A stretch of 60,648 nucleotides of DNA from an uncultured Lachnospiraceae bacterium (GCA_900316805.1 ONEJ01000059.1:1-60648); one strand, 5' to 3'; positions 8,879 to 17,927 are shown, counted from the stretch's first letter. The notes: a model not told the origin generated them from the sequence alone. Numbers and translations: made by a program.

Positions 8879-10162
8879 CTATACTACCTCCAGAGCCTGG
8901 GAAAGATCTGCGATCAGATCCTCCTTATCCTCCAGACCACAGGAGATACGGATCAGTCCTGCCGGAATTCCAGCCTCCAAAAGCTGTTCCTCCGTCATCT
9001 GGCGATGGGTGGAGGTTGCCGGATTTAAGCAGCAGGTTCTGGCATCTGCCACATGAGTCTCGATGGCTGCCAGCTTTAAATTCTTCATGAACTTCTCTGC
9101 TGCGGAACGACCGCCTGCCAGCTCGAAGGAAACCACACCACAGCCGCCATTTGGCATATATTTCTGACCAATCTCATAATACTTATCACTCTTTAAGCCC
9201 GGATAGCTCACATGAGTTACCTTTGGGTGCTGCTCTAAGAATTCAGCGACCGCCTGTCCATTTTCCACGTGACGCGGCATACGCACGTGCAAAGACTCCA
9301 GGCCAAGATTCAAGATAAAGGCATTCTGCGGGGACTGAATGCAGCCAAGATCACGCATCATCTGGGCTGTACACTTGGTAATGAAAGCCCCCTCTTTTCC
9401 AAATTTTTCTGCATAGGTAATTCCGTGGTAAGACTCATCCGGTGTGCAGAGTCCCGGATACTTGTCTGCGTGAGCCATCCAGTCAAACTTGCCGGAATCA
9501 ACGATTGCTCCACCTACAGCGGCTCCGTGTCCGTCCATGTATTTGGTGGTGGAGTGAGTAACGATGTCTGCGCCCCACTCAATAGGACGGCAGTTTACCG
9601 GTGTAGGGAAGGTATTATCCACAATCAGCGGTACGCCGTGGGCGTGGGCAGCCCCAGCAAATTTCTCAATATCCAGAACCGTCAATGCCGGATTGGCAAT
9701 GGTCTCACCAAATACCGCACGGGTATTCTCTTTAAAAGCTGCATCTAATTCTTTTTCGCTGCAGTCCGGAGAAACAAAGGTCACCTCAATGCCCATCTTT
9801 GCCATGGTGACAGAAATCAGATTGAAGGTTCCTCCATAAATAGAAGAGGATGCCACAATATGACTTCCACACTGACAGATGTTGAACAGAGCAAAGAAAT
9901 TTGCAGCCTGTCCCGAAGAAGTGAGCATTGCCGCCGTACCGCCCTCTAAGGCAGCAATCTTCGCAGCCACATGGTCGTTGGTAGGGTTCTGCAGTCTGGT
10001 GTAGAAATATCCCTCTGCCTCTAAGTCAAAGAGTTTGCCCATGTCCTCGCTGGTATCATACTTGAAGGTTGTAGACTGAATGATGGGGATCTGTCTTGGC
10101 TCCCCGTTTCCCGGTGTATAGCCCGCCTGTACACATTTGGTATTTAATTTGTAATCGCTCAT
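8879..10162 (-). CDS. metY: O-acetylhomoserine sulfhydrylase (PLP-dependent)
   Basis: A 427-residue Cys/Met-metabolism PLP enzyme. It most likely makes homocysteine from O-acetylhomoserine and sulfide in the direct-sulfhydrylation route to methionine. The PLP lysine is Lys207 in STTKYMDGHG, with the cofactor motif SSGQAA at about 82-87 and the substrate-side YTRLQNPT at 54-61. Length (about 425-430) fits this branch better than cystathionine synthase or lyase (about 380-390). It stands alone between terminators. I see no SAM riboswitch or S-box-like leader upstream. Confidence 0.9.
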   Translation of the reverse strand: MSDYKLNTKCVQAGYTPGNGEPRQIPIIQSTTFKYDTSEDMGKLFDLEAEGYFYTRLQNPTNDHVAAKIAALEGGTAAMLTSSGQAANFFALFNICQCGSHIVASSSIYGGTFNLISVTMAKMGIEVTFVSPDCSEKELDAAFKENTRAVFGETIANPALTVLDIEKFAGAAHAHGVPLIVDNTFPTPVNCRPIEWGADIVTHSTTKYMDGHGAAVGGAIVDSGKFDWMAHADKYPGLCTPDESYHGITYAEKFGKEGAFITKCTAQMMRDLGCIQSPQNAFILNLGLESLHVRMPRHVENGQAVAEFLEQHPKVTHVSYPGLKSDKYYEIGQKYMPNGGCGVVSFELAGGRSAAEKFMKNLKLAAIETHVADARTCCLNPATSTHRQMTEEQLLEAGIPAGLIRISCGLEDKEDLIADLSQALEVV

Positions 10163-10270
10163 GATTTCCTCCTAATTCTCAATATGTATGTAATCTATTG
10201 TATCACATAGCGGATGATTTTTAAATGATTTTAAATCCATCTAATTCTTTTGCAATCTTCTCAGATTTAT

Positions 10271-10417
10271 ATGTATAATAAATTCACCTCCTTCCCCATC
10301 GACAGTTTTATCGCCCAGTCCTTCGGCACAACCACGGATTATTTATATGGATTAACCGACGATTCTTCCGCTGCCCAGCGGCTGTTCGCCTATTGGCAAA
10401 AAATAAACGCGGATTAA
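10271..10417 (+). pseudogene. Remnant of an XRE-type HTH regulator
   Basis: A 48-residue reading frame whose middle, IDSFIAQSFGTTTDYLYGLTD, matches the end of the DNA-binding domain of XRE-family regulators (pattern IADYFxVSTDYLLGLTDD). The first helices are missing and the frame has no ribosome binding site. It looks like a truncated leftover rather than a working gene. Following sequence in another frame (10393-10530) shows no recognisable continuation. Confidence 0.5.
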
Positions 10418-10524
10418 GCGGACTTCGGCAGATGGCTGTAGATGTGGAAAACTATATCTATCCGGACCGAAAGCAGACCGTGATCGTGGATTACATATCC
10501 AATTACGTATCAAACTTTCTCTTC

Positions 10525-10558
10525 AAAAAGGCTGCCTGGCGTTTGGACCAGGCAGCCT
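10525..10558 (-). terminator. Terminator of the LytTR operon
   Basis: Arms AGGCTGCCTGG (10529-10539) and CCAGGCAGCCT (10548-10558) pair perfectly and are followed by TTTTT on the minus strand. It lies 30 bases after the stop of the DUF3021 gene. Confidence 0.85.
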
Positions 10559-10587
10559 TAAAATCGATTTTCGATTACTTTTCCGTT

Positions 10588-11043
10588 TTAATTTTTATCA
10601 GCTATTTTCGCATTCAGTTTCGAGATACGTCTCTTCCAAATAGCATATTGGATGAGCCACACCACTACAAAAATGGCGAAGAATATCGCGAAGTAACTTA
10701 AGACGCCTTTCAGTGAATGCTCCATCCACTGGCACACATATGCAACTGACATCATAAGCACTGCAACAACTGCAAAATAGCTGCCTGTCTGCTTCAAAAG
10801 ACTCCAATCGTCCTTTTCCCATATAAAAGAACTTCCGGCAAATCCGGCTCCCAGCAATGCACTTAATATGGTCTGAATAATAACTGCCATAATCTCACTT
10901 CCGAACTGTTCTACCAGCCCAGGCACACAGGGATAATAGTTTCCATCCCCAAGGGTAATGGAAATACCTACCGTAATCAGATAACTGACTGCAATACCGC
11001 CTAACAATCCAACACCAATTCTTCCAACAAATTCTTTCTTCAT
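10588..11043 (-). CDS. DUF3021-family membrane protein, LytTR partner
   Basis: A 151-residue protein with four predicted membrane segments (about residues 8-30, 48-72, 85-104 and 112-132) and a basic tail (KRRISKLNAKIADKN). The ATG at 11043 is preferred over a GTG three codons earlier because GAGGTGA sits 6 bases before it. DUF3021 proteins are commonly encoded right after a LytTR regulator, as here. In the streptococcal LytTR regulatory systems HdrRM and BrsRM the membrane protein holds the regulator inactive. The same role is inferred here; the signal is unknown. Confidence 0.8.
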   Translation of the reverse strand: MKKEFVGRIGVGLLGGIAVSYLITVGISITLGDGNYYPCVPGLVEQFGSEIMAVIIQTILSALLGAGFAGSSFIWEKDDWSLLKQTGSYFAVVAVLMMSVAYVCQWMEHSLKGVLSYFAIFFAIFVVVWLIQYAIWKRRISKLNAKIADKN

Positions 11044-11053
11044 AATGATCACC

Positions 11054-11500
11054 TCATAATCCTAATAATTTTTTAATTTTGGAAACATATCTTCTGGAAA
11101 CATAACTTGCATCTCCGTTGGACAATTCCATACAAATGGTTCCTGCAAAGCTCAAATCAAGGCTCTTAATCTTTTTCAGATTCACAATTTCTGAATTCGA
11201 TATCCTTACAAACAGATGATTATCTAACCGCTCCTCTAATTCATAAAGCCGAAGCCGAATCTGATACAGTTCCTGCCCTTTCTTTGCAAATATTTTCCCG
11301 TCTTCTGCATAGATGCGAACCAGTTCTTCCTGCTCTAACAATGTCACTTTATCGTCTTTGAAACCGGAAATGACGGTTGCTGCCTCTTCTGACCTGTTGA
11401 TAAAGTCGATCACCCGATTTACCTCGTCCGTCATACAGGCTGTTGTAATCAATGCTTCAGGCTCTTCAAAATCTGCATCAATCTTAATGTTGATTCTCAT
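11054..11500 (-). CDS. LytTR-domain transcription regulator
   Basis: A 148-residue DNA-binding protein without a receiver domain. The LytTR domain occupies roughly residues 45-148 (EELVRIYAEDGKIFAK, then FVRISNSEIVNLKKIKSL, then VSRRYVSKIKKLLG), a typical arrangement. The start is ATG at 11500 with AGAAAGGAGGT directly upstream. Ten bases separate it from the DUF3021 gene's ATG. Two identical 12-base direct repeats (CATAGGTGGTCG on the plus strand) lie 63 and 84 bp upstream with a 21-bp period, the geometry of LytTR binding sites. Auto-activation is therefore likely. Confidence 0.88.
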   Translation of the reverse strand: MRINIKIDADFEEPEALITTACMTDEVNRVIDFINRSEEAATVISGFKDDKVTLLEQEELVRIYAEDGKIFAKKGQELYQIRLRLYELEERLDNHLFVRISNSEIVNLKKIKSLDLSFAGTICMELSNGDASYVSRRYVSKIKKLLGL

Positions 11501-11525
11501 AGCCAACCTCCTTTCTATGCATTGT

Positions 11526-11595
11526 AGTATACATTGATCAGAAATAAATTCCATAGTTTATCCATAGGTGGTCGTTTTTCTCACATAGGTGGTCG
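11526..11595 (-). promoter_or_regulatory. LytTR promoter with paired direct repeats
   Basis: On the minus strand a good -10 TATACT (11526-11531) is paired, at 17 bases, with a poor -35 (ATGGAA, 11549-11554). Just upstream of it are two exact copies of CGACCACCTATG (11563-11574 and 11584-11595), one every 21 bp. LytTR regulators bind two such repeats two helical turns apart next to weak -35 elements. This makes it a strong candidate for the autoregulatory site. Confidence 0.7.
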
Positions 11596-11617
11596 AAAAT
11601 GCCTCTATACACAAAAA

Positions 11618-11670
11618 TGCGCACGGGAAATACACCTTCAAGCGAAGCGCCTTTGTATTTCCCGTGCGCA
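11618..11670. repeat. 53-bp palindromic element
   Basis: Arms TGCGCACGGGAAATACA (11618-11634) and TGTATTTCCCGTGCGCA (11654-11670) are perfectly complementary over 17 bp around a 19-base loop. The arm and its left flank reappear in reverse orientation at 1-43. It lies between the esterase end and the LytTR promoter and could end transcription, but there is no U-run. I call it an interspersed palindromic repeat. Confidence 0.65.
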
Positions 11671-11712
11671 AATCCATATGGACCATTTTCGTTGGTAAAT
11701 TGCCCGGTAAGC

Positions 11713-12642
11713 TCAGAGTCTGGCGTCACTCCACAGCACATCCATAAATTTCCCTACCTCCGCCCAGGCCTTCTTTGACTCCGGGATGTTGAGGTACGCC
11801 ATCTGGAATACATGGAACATGCCCTCGTAGACGCTGAGGCGCACCTTTACGCCCTGCTGCCTGGCCTTAGCCGCGGCAGAGACGGAATCGCTTAAGAGCA
11901 TCTCGATGGACCCCACCTGGATCAGCATGGGTGGGAAATCCTTAAAGCTTCCAAACAAGGGGGATATGTAACAGTCCATCTTGTCGTAATCCCCCGGATA
12001 GTCGTTCTGATAGATCAGGCTCTCCTTTGTATTTCCAAAAAGGGGATCCTTCTCATAGTTGGTGGTGTAGGACTCGCCGCTGGCGGTGAGATCCGTCCAT
12101 GGAGACATGGCAACAATACCGCCGGGAATGGGCAGATTATGATCCCGCAGGTACATACACAAAGCCATGGCAAGACCGCCCCCGGCGGAATCTCCCGCCA
12201 GAATGATCTGCTCCCCGTAAAAGCCGCTGTCCAGAAGCCACTGATAGGCAGCTAATGCATCCTCCAGGGCGGCCGGGTATTTATGCTCCGGTGCAACCCG
12301 GTAATCCGGCGTCAACACGTTACAGCCGCGGCTGACCTCGTTATAGAGCCCCGCAAAGACGTAGTAAGCATTCCTGACAGCTCCCATATAGCCGCCTCCG
12401 TGAAGCTGCAGGATCACATGATCTGTATTGGGATTTTCCTTCAGGGAAAGCAGCTTCATGGAAAAATTTTCCATGGGAATGGTGGTCATGTTAAAACAGG
12501 CCGGTGGAATCCACGGTGGCTCCTTTAAGCGTTTCCTCAATTCACCACTTTTTATCTTTTTGCCAATCTGAAAATCATTGGTCAGATGCGATAGAAGGTC
12601 CGCGATCACACGGCCCTTGGTGCTTGCTTCACTCTCACTCAT
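11713..12642 (-). CDS. Alpha/beta hydrolase (HSL-type esterase)
   Basis: A 309-residue esterase of the hormone-sensitive-lipase type. The oxyanion-hole motif HGGG is at 81-84, the nucleophile Ser152 in GDSAGGG, and the likely acid and base are Asp252 (or Glu247) and His277 (MFHVF). There is no signal peptide, so it should act in the cytoplasm on acyl esters. Its ATG overlaps the upstream zinc-ribbon gene by four bases (ATGA). That gene in turn overlaps the acyltransferase gene. An esterase coupled to an acyltransferase suggests making and trimming of one ester product, which is inference. Confidence 0.85.
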   Translation of the reverse strand: MSESEASTKGRVIADLLSHLTNDFQIGKKIKSGELRKRLKEPPWIPPACFNMTTIPMENFSMKLLSLKENPNTDHVILQLHGGGYMGAVRNAYYVFAGLYNEVSRGCNVLTPDYRVAPEHKYPAALEDALAAYQWLLDSGFYGEQIILAGDSAGGGLAMALCMYLRDHNLPIPGGIVAMSPWTDLTASGESYTTNYEKDPLFGNTKESLIYQNDYPGDYDKMDCYISPLFGSFKDFPPMLIQVGSIEMLLSDSVSAAAKARQQGVKVRLSVYEGMFHVFQMAYLNIPESKKAWAEVGKFMDVLWSDARL

Positions 12643-13304
12643 ATATGAAATCTCCGTTTTAATTCTGTTCGGGCACGCCGGTCACCGAGAATCAGTGTCC
12701 CCAGGAATAAGAATACCGATGCGGCGAATGCCAGCCACACAAGGTAGGGAAACTGGATCAGTCCTGTAATCCGAAAGATTACAGGAACCACCGAAATCAG
12801 CACGGTGATCAGTTCTGCCATCATATAGCTCTGCCACCCTCTCCGGTTCACGAGGATCAGCACAAAAAGCACCGCATCCAAAGTCAGAATCCCGCTGGGC
12901 AGCACATAGTCTAAAGACCATCCCCGATAACCGGTGAGATAGTCGATTCCCGGTAGCATCATGACCGCCAGCATGATCAGACTCAGTATTTTAAACAACA
13001 GACTGCTCTTTCCCACCAGGGTCATCCAAAGCACTGTATTCAGATACAAAAAGACAATTCCCGCCACCAGACTCCAGGGAAACAGGGGATCTGCGGAATA
13101 ATTGATCACAATCAAAAGAGTTTCTATCAGGATTGACAGAAACAAAAACAAATTTTCCCAAAAACGAAACCGCCTTGTCACTTCAATTGCATTGGGATAA
13201 CTGTTCTCCTGCTTCCCTCCGTCCGTCTGCAGCACATGCTGGCAGAGAGGACACCGATCCGTATCATCCAGAATTACCACGTGACATTTCTGACATCTAT
13301 TCAT
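12639..13304 (-). CDS. Zinc-ribbon membrane protein (DUF6320-like)
   Basis: A 221-residue protein. The N-terminus is a zinc ribbon with two CXXC pairs (CQKCHVVILDDTDRCPLCQ), followed after about 25 residues by six or seven hydrophobic segments and a basic end. I choose the ATG at 13304 because GGAG lies 7 bases upstream; it overlaps the acyltransferase stop by 8 bases. I associate this architecture with DUF6320 from memory. Its constant position between an acyltransferase and an esterase suggests a membrane-bound partner. Catalytic residues are not evident. Confidence 0.75.
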   Translation of the reverse strand: MNRCQKCHVVILDDTDRCPLCQHVLQTDGGKQENSYPNAIEVTRRFRFWENLFLFLSILIETLLIVINYSADPLFPWSLVAGIVFLYLNTVLWMTLVGKSSLLFKILSLIMLAVMMLPGIDYLTGYRGWSLDYVLPSGILTLDAVLFVLILVNRRGWQSYMMAELITVLISVVPVIFRITGLIQFPYLVWLAFAASVFLFLGTLILGDRRARTELKRRFHI

Positions 13305-14598
13305 AATACACTCCGTTCGTCTCAATCTTAACCTCTGCCCCATCCGATGCTATTTTCCGGAAAAACGCCGTCTGTACCAGTGCTTCCGAAAAAATTGAGC
13401 TAAAGGTAAATACCAGGGTGTCCTGATAGGAACAGATGGTTCCCTTGATGGACTGCCCCTTGGACATGGCAAGAAATGCATGAAAATAATCAATATATGG
13501 CTTGTACAACTCTTCAATCTTTACATTGCCGATATTGGTGATGGTGGTGGTGTTGGCCACCGCTGATTTCTCGTAAACCAGCCGCATGACGATATTCTTG
13601 ATAAACAGCGGAATCGGCCGCATCAGCTTATTCATCTGGTTGGACACACTGTAAGAAAACAGATCCTCCAGATGCTCCTTGCTGATCTGGGCATGGAGGC
13701 TGTCACACACGATCTTTACCACCTCTTCAAAGGTGTAGGAATCCTTCTCAGGCCGAAACTCTGCGGAAACCATCACAAAGAAATTTTTCGTAGTATCAGA
13801 GTCAAAATAAGGCCGTAAATTGACCGGAACGGCCACCCGGATGGGCCGCTTCCCCGGCATCCCGTGAAACAGTTCCCTGTACACACTCCACACGAACACA
13901 GAAACCAGATATTCATTGATGGAAGCCCCGTATCGGTGGGCAATCTCCTTTAATTCCTTCACGGACATGATGCCGTGCATCACCCCAAACTCCCCTGCCG
14001 GAAGCCGGTTCTCTTTGATGAGATATGCCTTTTCCTTATGAAAGCCACTGGGCCTGCTCTGCTTATAATTTCTTACAAAGCTGTCCTCCCGGCTCAAGGA
14101 GGTATCCTCGCTTAAGCTGTCTCCCGACTGTTCCTTCAGTTCGGGATGCACCAGCCGCAGATACTGGTAGGTCAGTTCTCTCAGGAAATTGATACCGCCC
14201 ATGCCATCCGTCAACACATGGAATACTTCCAGATTGATACGGTTCTTATAATAGCTGACCCTAAACAGATAATTCCGGTTCTTGTTCTGCCTGATATACC
14301 GGCAGGGGAAACGGTTCTCCTCCCTGACCGTGGGAGCCTTTTTCCCATTTTCCTCAAAATAATACCAGAAAACACCGGTACGCATCCGCACGTTAAAGCC
14401 ATCGATCTTCGGCAGCACTCTGTCGAGAGCCTCCTGAAGGATTTCCCTTTGAATTTCCTCCTTCAGCACCACACTGATCCGGTACACATTGGTCATGTTT
14501 TCCCCTGCAATGGAGGGAAACAGATGTGCCGTATTGTCCAACTTATCCCAGCGGATTTCCCGGGAAATCGTTCTTTTTGACTTCTTTTTATCTTTCAT
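13297..14598 (-). CDS. Condensation-domain-like acyltransferase
   Basis: A 433-residue protein with the HXXXDG catalytic motif of condensation/BAHD/alcohol-acetyltransferase folds: FHVLTDGMGG, His127 and Asp131. The later part has IRVAVPVNLRPYF and a conserved TNIGNV segment, as expected for the second half of such two-lobed enzymes. No carrier-protein or adenylation domain is nearby, so a free acyl-CoA donor is likely. The first residues are very basic (KDKKKSKR). It is the first of three overlapping genes. The product could be an acyl ester of an alcohol or sugar; this is not determined by sequence. Confidence 0.75.
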   Translation of the reverse strand: MKDKKKSKRTISREIRWDKLDNTAHLFPSIAGENMTNVYRISVVLKEEIQREILQEALDRVLPKIDGFNVRMRTGVFWYYFEENGKKAPTVREENRFPCRYIRQNKNRNYLFRVSYYKNRINLEVFHVLTDGMGGINFLRELTYQYLRLVHPELKEQSGDSLSEDTSLSREDSFVRNYKQSRPSGFHKEKAYLIKENRLPAGEFGVMHGIMSVKELKEIAHRYGASINEYLVSVFVWSVYRELFHGMPGKRPIRVAVPVNLRPYFDSDTTKNFFVMVSAEFRPEKDSYTFEEVVKIVCDSLHAQISKEHLEDLFSYSVSNQMNKLMRPIPLFIKNIVMRLVYEKSAVANTTTITNIGNVKIEELYKPYIDYFHAFLAMSKGQSIKGTICSYQDTLVFTFSSIFSEALVQTAFFRKIASDGAEVKIETNGVYYE

Positions 14599-14625
14599 GA
14601 AAATTACCTTCTGATGGTTTCGTTT

Positions 14626-15090
14626 TTAAAACAGGGACACCCCGGCGAGACTCAACACCATCATAATGACCCCTGCCAGAAGAACCCCAAGCATTACCGC
14701 AGCAGTGGTAGATTTAAAATCCATATCCAGAATGCTGGCTGCCAGAGTCCCGGTCCATGCCCCGGTACCGGGCACAGGAATTCCCACGAATAACAGGAGA
14801 GCCAGAAAAAGCCCCCGTCCGGCCTTGGCCTGCAGCTTTTTTCCCCCCTTTTCTCCCTTCTCCAGACACCAGGAGAAAAACTTACCGATCACCGGCTTAT
14901 CAGCCCCCCACATCAGTACTTTTCTGGCAAACAGGTAAATAATGGGAACCGGAAGCATATTTCCGATAATGGAAATCACGTAGGAAGGAACGATGGGCAG
15001 TCCTCTGATCTGGGACACCGGGATCGCTCCACGAAGCTCTATCAGGGGCACCATGGAAATCAAAAAAATCCACAGATAATCTTTTAACAT
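14626..15090 (-). CDS. Small multidrug export-type membrane protein (COG2426-like)
   Basis: A 154-residue membrane protein with about four or five hydrophobic segments, and motifs typical of the small multidrug export family: SMVPLIELRGAIPV near the N-terminus and GIPVPGTGAWTG in the middle. I take the ATG at 15090 (MLKDYLWIF) since GAGG sits upstream. Despite the family name, the substrate is not established. It lies 46 bases after hisC and 27 before the acyltransferase, so it belongs to one operon. Confidence 0.8.
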   Translation of the reverse strand: MLKDYLWIFLISMVPLIELRGAIPVSQIRGLPIVPSYVISIIGNMLPVPIIYLFARKVLMWGADKPVIGKFFSWCLEKGEKGGKKLQAKAGRGLFLALLLFVGIPVPGTGAWTGTLAASILDMDFKSTTAAVMLGVLLAGVIMMVLSLAGVSLF

Positions 15091-15136
15091 AGTTTCGTCC
15101 TCATTTCTTATCATTTTCTTGCAGACTACAGGAAGA

Positions 15137-16198
15137 CTACTTCGGAAGAATCTCCCGCAGCAAATCCAATAGCGTTTTCATCTGCTCATCCGTTCCAACG
15201 GTAATGCGGAGATATTCATTGATCCGCGCAGGCTTACTGAAGTGACGCACATAGATATGATGCTTCTTCAGTTCCTCAAAAAGCTGCTCCCCGGAAACCT
15301 TCGGATGCTTTGCAAAAATAAAGTTGCTCTTGGAATCCCCGAACACGAAGCCAAGCTCGCGAAGCTGCTCCTTGGTCCACTCTCTCGTTTTAATAATTTT
15401 TTCCCTGGTCTCCTCAAAATATGCCGTATCCTTCACAGCCGCAGTTCCCAGTGCAATGGTCAGCGCGTCCATGGTATAGGAATTGAAGGAATATTTCACA
15501 TCATTCAGGTATTTGATCAGTGTCGGATTGCTGATGGCAAAACCGATTCTGGATCCTGCCATGGAGCGGGACTTGGAAAAGGTCTGCACGATGATCACAT
15601 TGTCATACTTCTCGATCAGCGGCAGGGCACTGACACCCCCAAAGTCAATATATGCTTCATCCACGATGACGATCACATCCGGATTTGCCGCGATGATCTT
15701 CTCAATCTCCGAAAGCTCCAACAGTTCTCCCGTAGGCGCATTTGGATTTGGAAATACAATGCCGCCATTTGGTCTTACATAGTCCGCCGGCCGGATCCGA
15801 AAACTGTCATCCAGCGGAATCTGCTCATAGGGAATCCTAAGCATATCAGCCCACACATCATAAAAGGAGTAGGTAATATCCGGAAACAGGATCGGCTGAT
15901 CGGAATTAAAAAATGTCATAAAAAGCATGGCCAGAACATCGTCCGAACCCACACCCACAAAGACCTGATCCTTCTGCACCTGAAACACCTCTGCAATTGC
16001 CTGCACCAGATCTCCCACCAGGGGATCCGGATACAGCCGCAGTCGGTCGGTATCAAAACTTTCTAAGGCTTTTTTTACCCCCGGCGCCGGCGGATAGGGA
16101 TTCTCGTTGGTATTTAACTTAATGACATTTGTATTTTTCGGCTGTTCCCCGGGAACGTAGGGCACAACCTTTCTGATATTATTTTCCCAGTTTTTCAT
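15137..16198 (-). CDS. hisC: Histidinol-phosphate aminotransferase
   Basis: A 353-residue class I/II aminotransferase. It makes histidinol phosphate from imidazole-acetol phosphate in histidine synthesis. Features are the N-terminal KLNTNENPYPP, the NPNAPTG motif at 151-157, VDEAYIDF at 179-186, and the PLP lysine Lys209 in TFSKSRSMAGSRIGF. A perfect AGGAGG precedes the ATG. No other his gene is visible, and the genes that follow in the operon are not histidine genes. It could therefore serve as a broad aminotransferase, but the sequence is a clean HisC. Confidence 0.9.
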   Translation of the reverse strand: MKNWENNIRKVVPYVPGEQPKNTNVIKLNTNENPYPPAPGVKKALESFDTDRLRLYPDPLVGDLVQAIAEVFQVQKDQVFVGVGSDDVLAMLFMTFFNSDQPILFPDITYSFYDVWADMLRIPYEQIPLDDSFRIRPADYVRPNGGIVFPNPNAPTGELLELSEIEKIIAANPDVIVIVDEAYIDFGGVSALPLIEKYDNVIIVQTFSKSRSMAGSRIGFAISNPTLIKYLNDVKYSFNSYTMDALTIALGTAAVKDTAYFEETREKIIKTREWTKEQLRELGFVFGDSKSNFIFAKHPKVSGEQLFEELKKHHIYVRHFSKPARINEYLRITVGTDEQMKTLLDLLREILPK

Positions 16199-16275
16199 AT
16201 TTCCTCCTAGTGAATCTCTTCATGAATCATTTTCCATTGTACCGCATTCTCAAAAAAAGTAAAGAACGGAAACTT

Positions 16276-17880
16276 CTACGCACCAGTCAGCAGCTTCTTA
16301 TATCTTTTTTGGGCTTTCGCAAGCTGGTTGGCATTCTTCACGCTGATTTTCTCCGTGGCACTGAGCTTATCATAGGCTTTCCGGGCTTTTTCAATGGCAG
16401 GTCCCGACTCCTTCGTCACCTTACCGATGGCATCAATGAGGTCCGACGCCGCCTTCGCCTTTGCCGGGTCCGTTCCGGTGCTGCTCTCCGTTCCCGGCAG
16501 TTCATAAACCAGTACCGGATAATTATTTTCCACCGTCTCAAAAATGGTCTTCGCAACTGAAACCGGCAGATTGATGCATCCATGGGATCCGTTGTATTTG
16601 TAAATCGTTCCCCCGAAGCGGCTGCGCCAGGTGGCATCATGCATTCCCACATTGCCGGCAAAGGGCATCCAGTAGGAAACCGGTGTGGCATAATTATCTC
16701 CACGGAGAATGGCGTCCCTCTTCATCCAGAAAATTCCATAAGCGCCGGTGGGAGAAGCATTGTTTCTGGCAACATTTCCCGATACAAAATCCGAATCGAT
16801 CACAAGCTCTCCATCCTTATACAAAAAGAGATGCTGTGCCGTGAGATTGATCTCCACATAGGAATCTCCATAATCATTCTTTCCATGGGAATTGGCTGTC
16901 ATGGTGTAATTGAGATCCCGGGTCACGGCCTTTCCGGCCTTAATGTCTGCAATAAGCTGCTTTTTCTCAGCCTCCTCATCCACCTTCCATCCATAATGGC
17001 TGTCGGCTATGGTGACCTCTGTGCCATAGGAAGTCATAAGTCTTTTCTCCGAATAGCAGGTGTTGTAGCAAGCTGCCAGGAAATGGACGTACTCCTCCAC
17101 CTTATCCTGCCGGATCACCGGCTTTAACTTTTTGTTGAGTTTAAACCATTCCCCGAATTCCGTGGCATCCAGTACCCGCGTGTCCTCCCCCACCCGGAAG
17201 GTAATCACACTCTTTGCATACTGATTCAGCCGTTGGATGGCTTCCGCCAGCCTCTCATCATCATCCAGCACCTTCGGAGCCACATAGACCTCTGCCCCCT
17301 CCAGGGAAAGCTCCTGGGCCATCTCACTGACCGCAGCCTTTACTGCCCCTGACATTTTCTCTTCATCAATTTTTGTGCCCGGAACACATGGCTTTACGGT
17401 AAATCCCACCTTGGGATCATACTTGGAGAAGGATGCACTCTTTGGCTTCACCTGCTTCTTCTCGTCCATACAGTCCAATTCCATCAGTTTCTCTGTCAGC
17501 TTGCTCTCATCGTACTCCACCAGGGTTTTGCCGGTCAGATCATGCCGGAAGAAAAGCTGAAGCGGCCATCCGAAGGCCGGCTGCTGTAAAAGAAGCTGCT
17601 CGATGGTTCCTTCCCATTTCGGCTCCAGGGCAATGTCTGCACCCCGGATTTCCTCCCGCTTTCCTTCCCGTTCTGCCAGGGTCAGGGTATAGGAATGAAT
17701 CTCCTGCGTCATTTCCTCCTTCAGCTTCTCCGGGGTATATCCACCGATACTGCGCCCGTCCAGCCTGGTGCGGGGGAAAAAGTGATTTTGAAAATAGAAG
17801 CCCAGTCCTAGATAGACCAGAAGGAGCAGACCCAAAATCATCGGAATGATTATCCTTTTTTTCTCTTTTGTATTCATCAT
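16276..17880 (-). CDS. L,D-transpeptidase (YkuD) with N-terminal anchor
   Basis: A 534-residue cell-wall enzyme that cross-links peptidoglycan or attaches proteins. One membrane anchor lies at about residues 11-28. Two tandem wall-associated domains follow (about 50-320). The YkuD catalytic domain (about 340-460) has the active-site SHGCINL motif with Cys435 and upstream GMHDATW. A C-terminal helical, lysine-rich stretch of about 70 residues (EKARKAYDKLSATEKISVKN) is an unusual addition. The gene could start at the second of two adjacent ATGs. It is divergent from the PAP2 gene; a palindrome ACTGTTCA/TGAACAGT lies between. Confidence 0.9.
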   Translation of the reverse strand: MMNTKEKKRIIIPMILGLLLLVYLGLGFYFQNHFFPRTRLDGRSIGGYTPEKLKEEMTQEIHSYTLTLAEREGKREEIRGADIALEPKWEGTIEQLLLQQPAFGWPLQLFFRHDLTGKTLVEYDESKLTEKLMELDCMDEKKQVKPKSASFSKYDPKVGFTVKPCVPGTKIDEEKMSGAVKAAVSEMAQELSLEGAEVYVAPKVLDDDERLAEAIQRLNQYAKSVITFRVGEDTRVLDATEFGEWFKLNKKLKPVIRQDKVEEYVHFLAACYNTCYSEKRLMTSYGTEVTIADSHYGWKVDEEAEKKQLIADIKAGKAVTRDLNYTMTANSHGKNDYGDSYVEINLTAQHLFLYKDGELVIDSDFVSGNVARNNASPTGAYGIFWMKRDAILRGDNYATPVSYWMPFAGNVGMHDATWRSRFGGTIYKYNGSHGCINLPVSVAKTIFETVENNYPVLVYELPGTESSTGTDPAKAKAASDLIDAIGKVTKESGPAIEKARKAYDKLSATEKISVKNANQLAKAQKRYKKLLTGA

Positions 17881-17927
17881 GATTCCTCTTGGTTTTCTAT
17901 ATATTTACTGTGATTTTTAGTAACTAA

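Noticed and set aside
10163-10270. SAM riboswitch before the sulfhydrylase gene
   Set aside because: No S-box-like stems or terminator are visible in the short A/T-rich leader.
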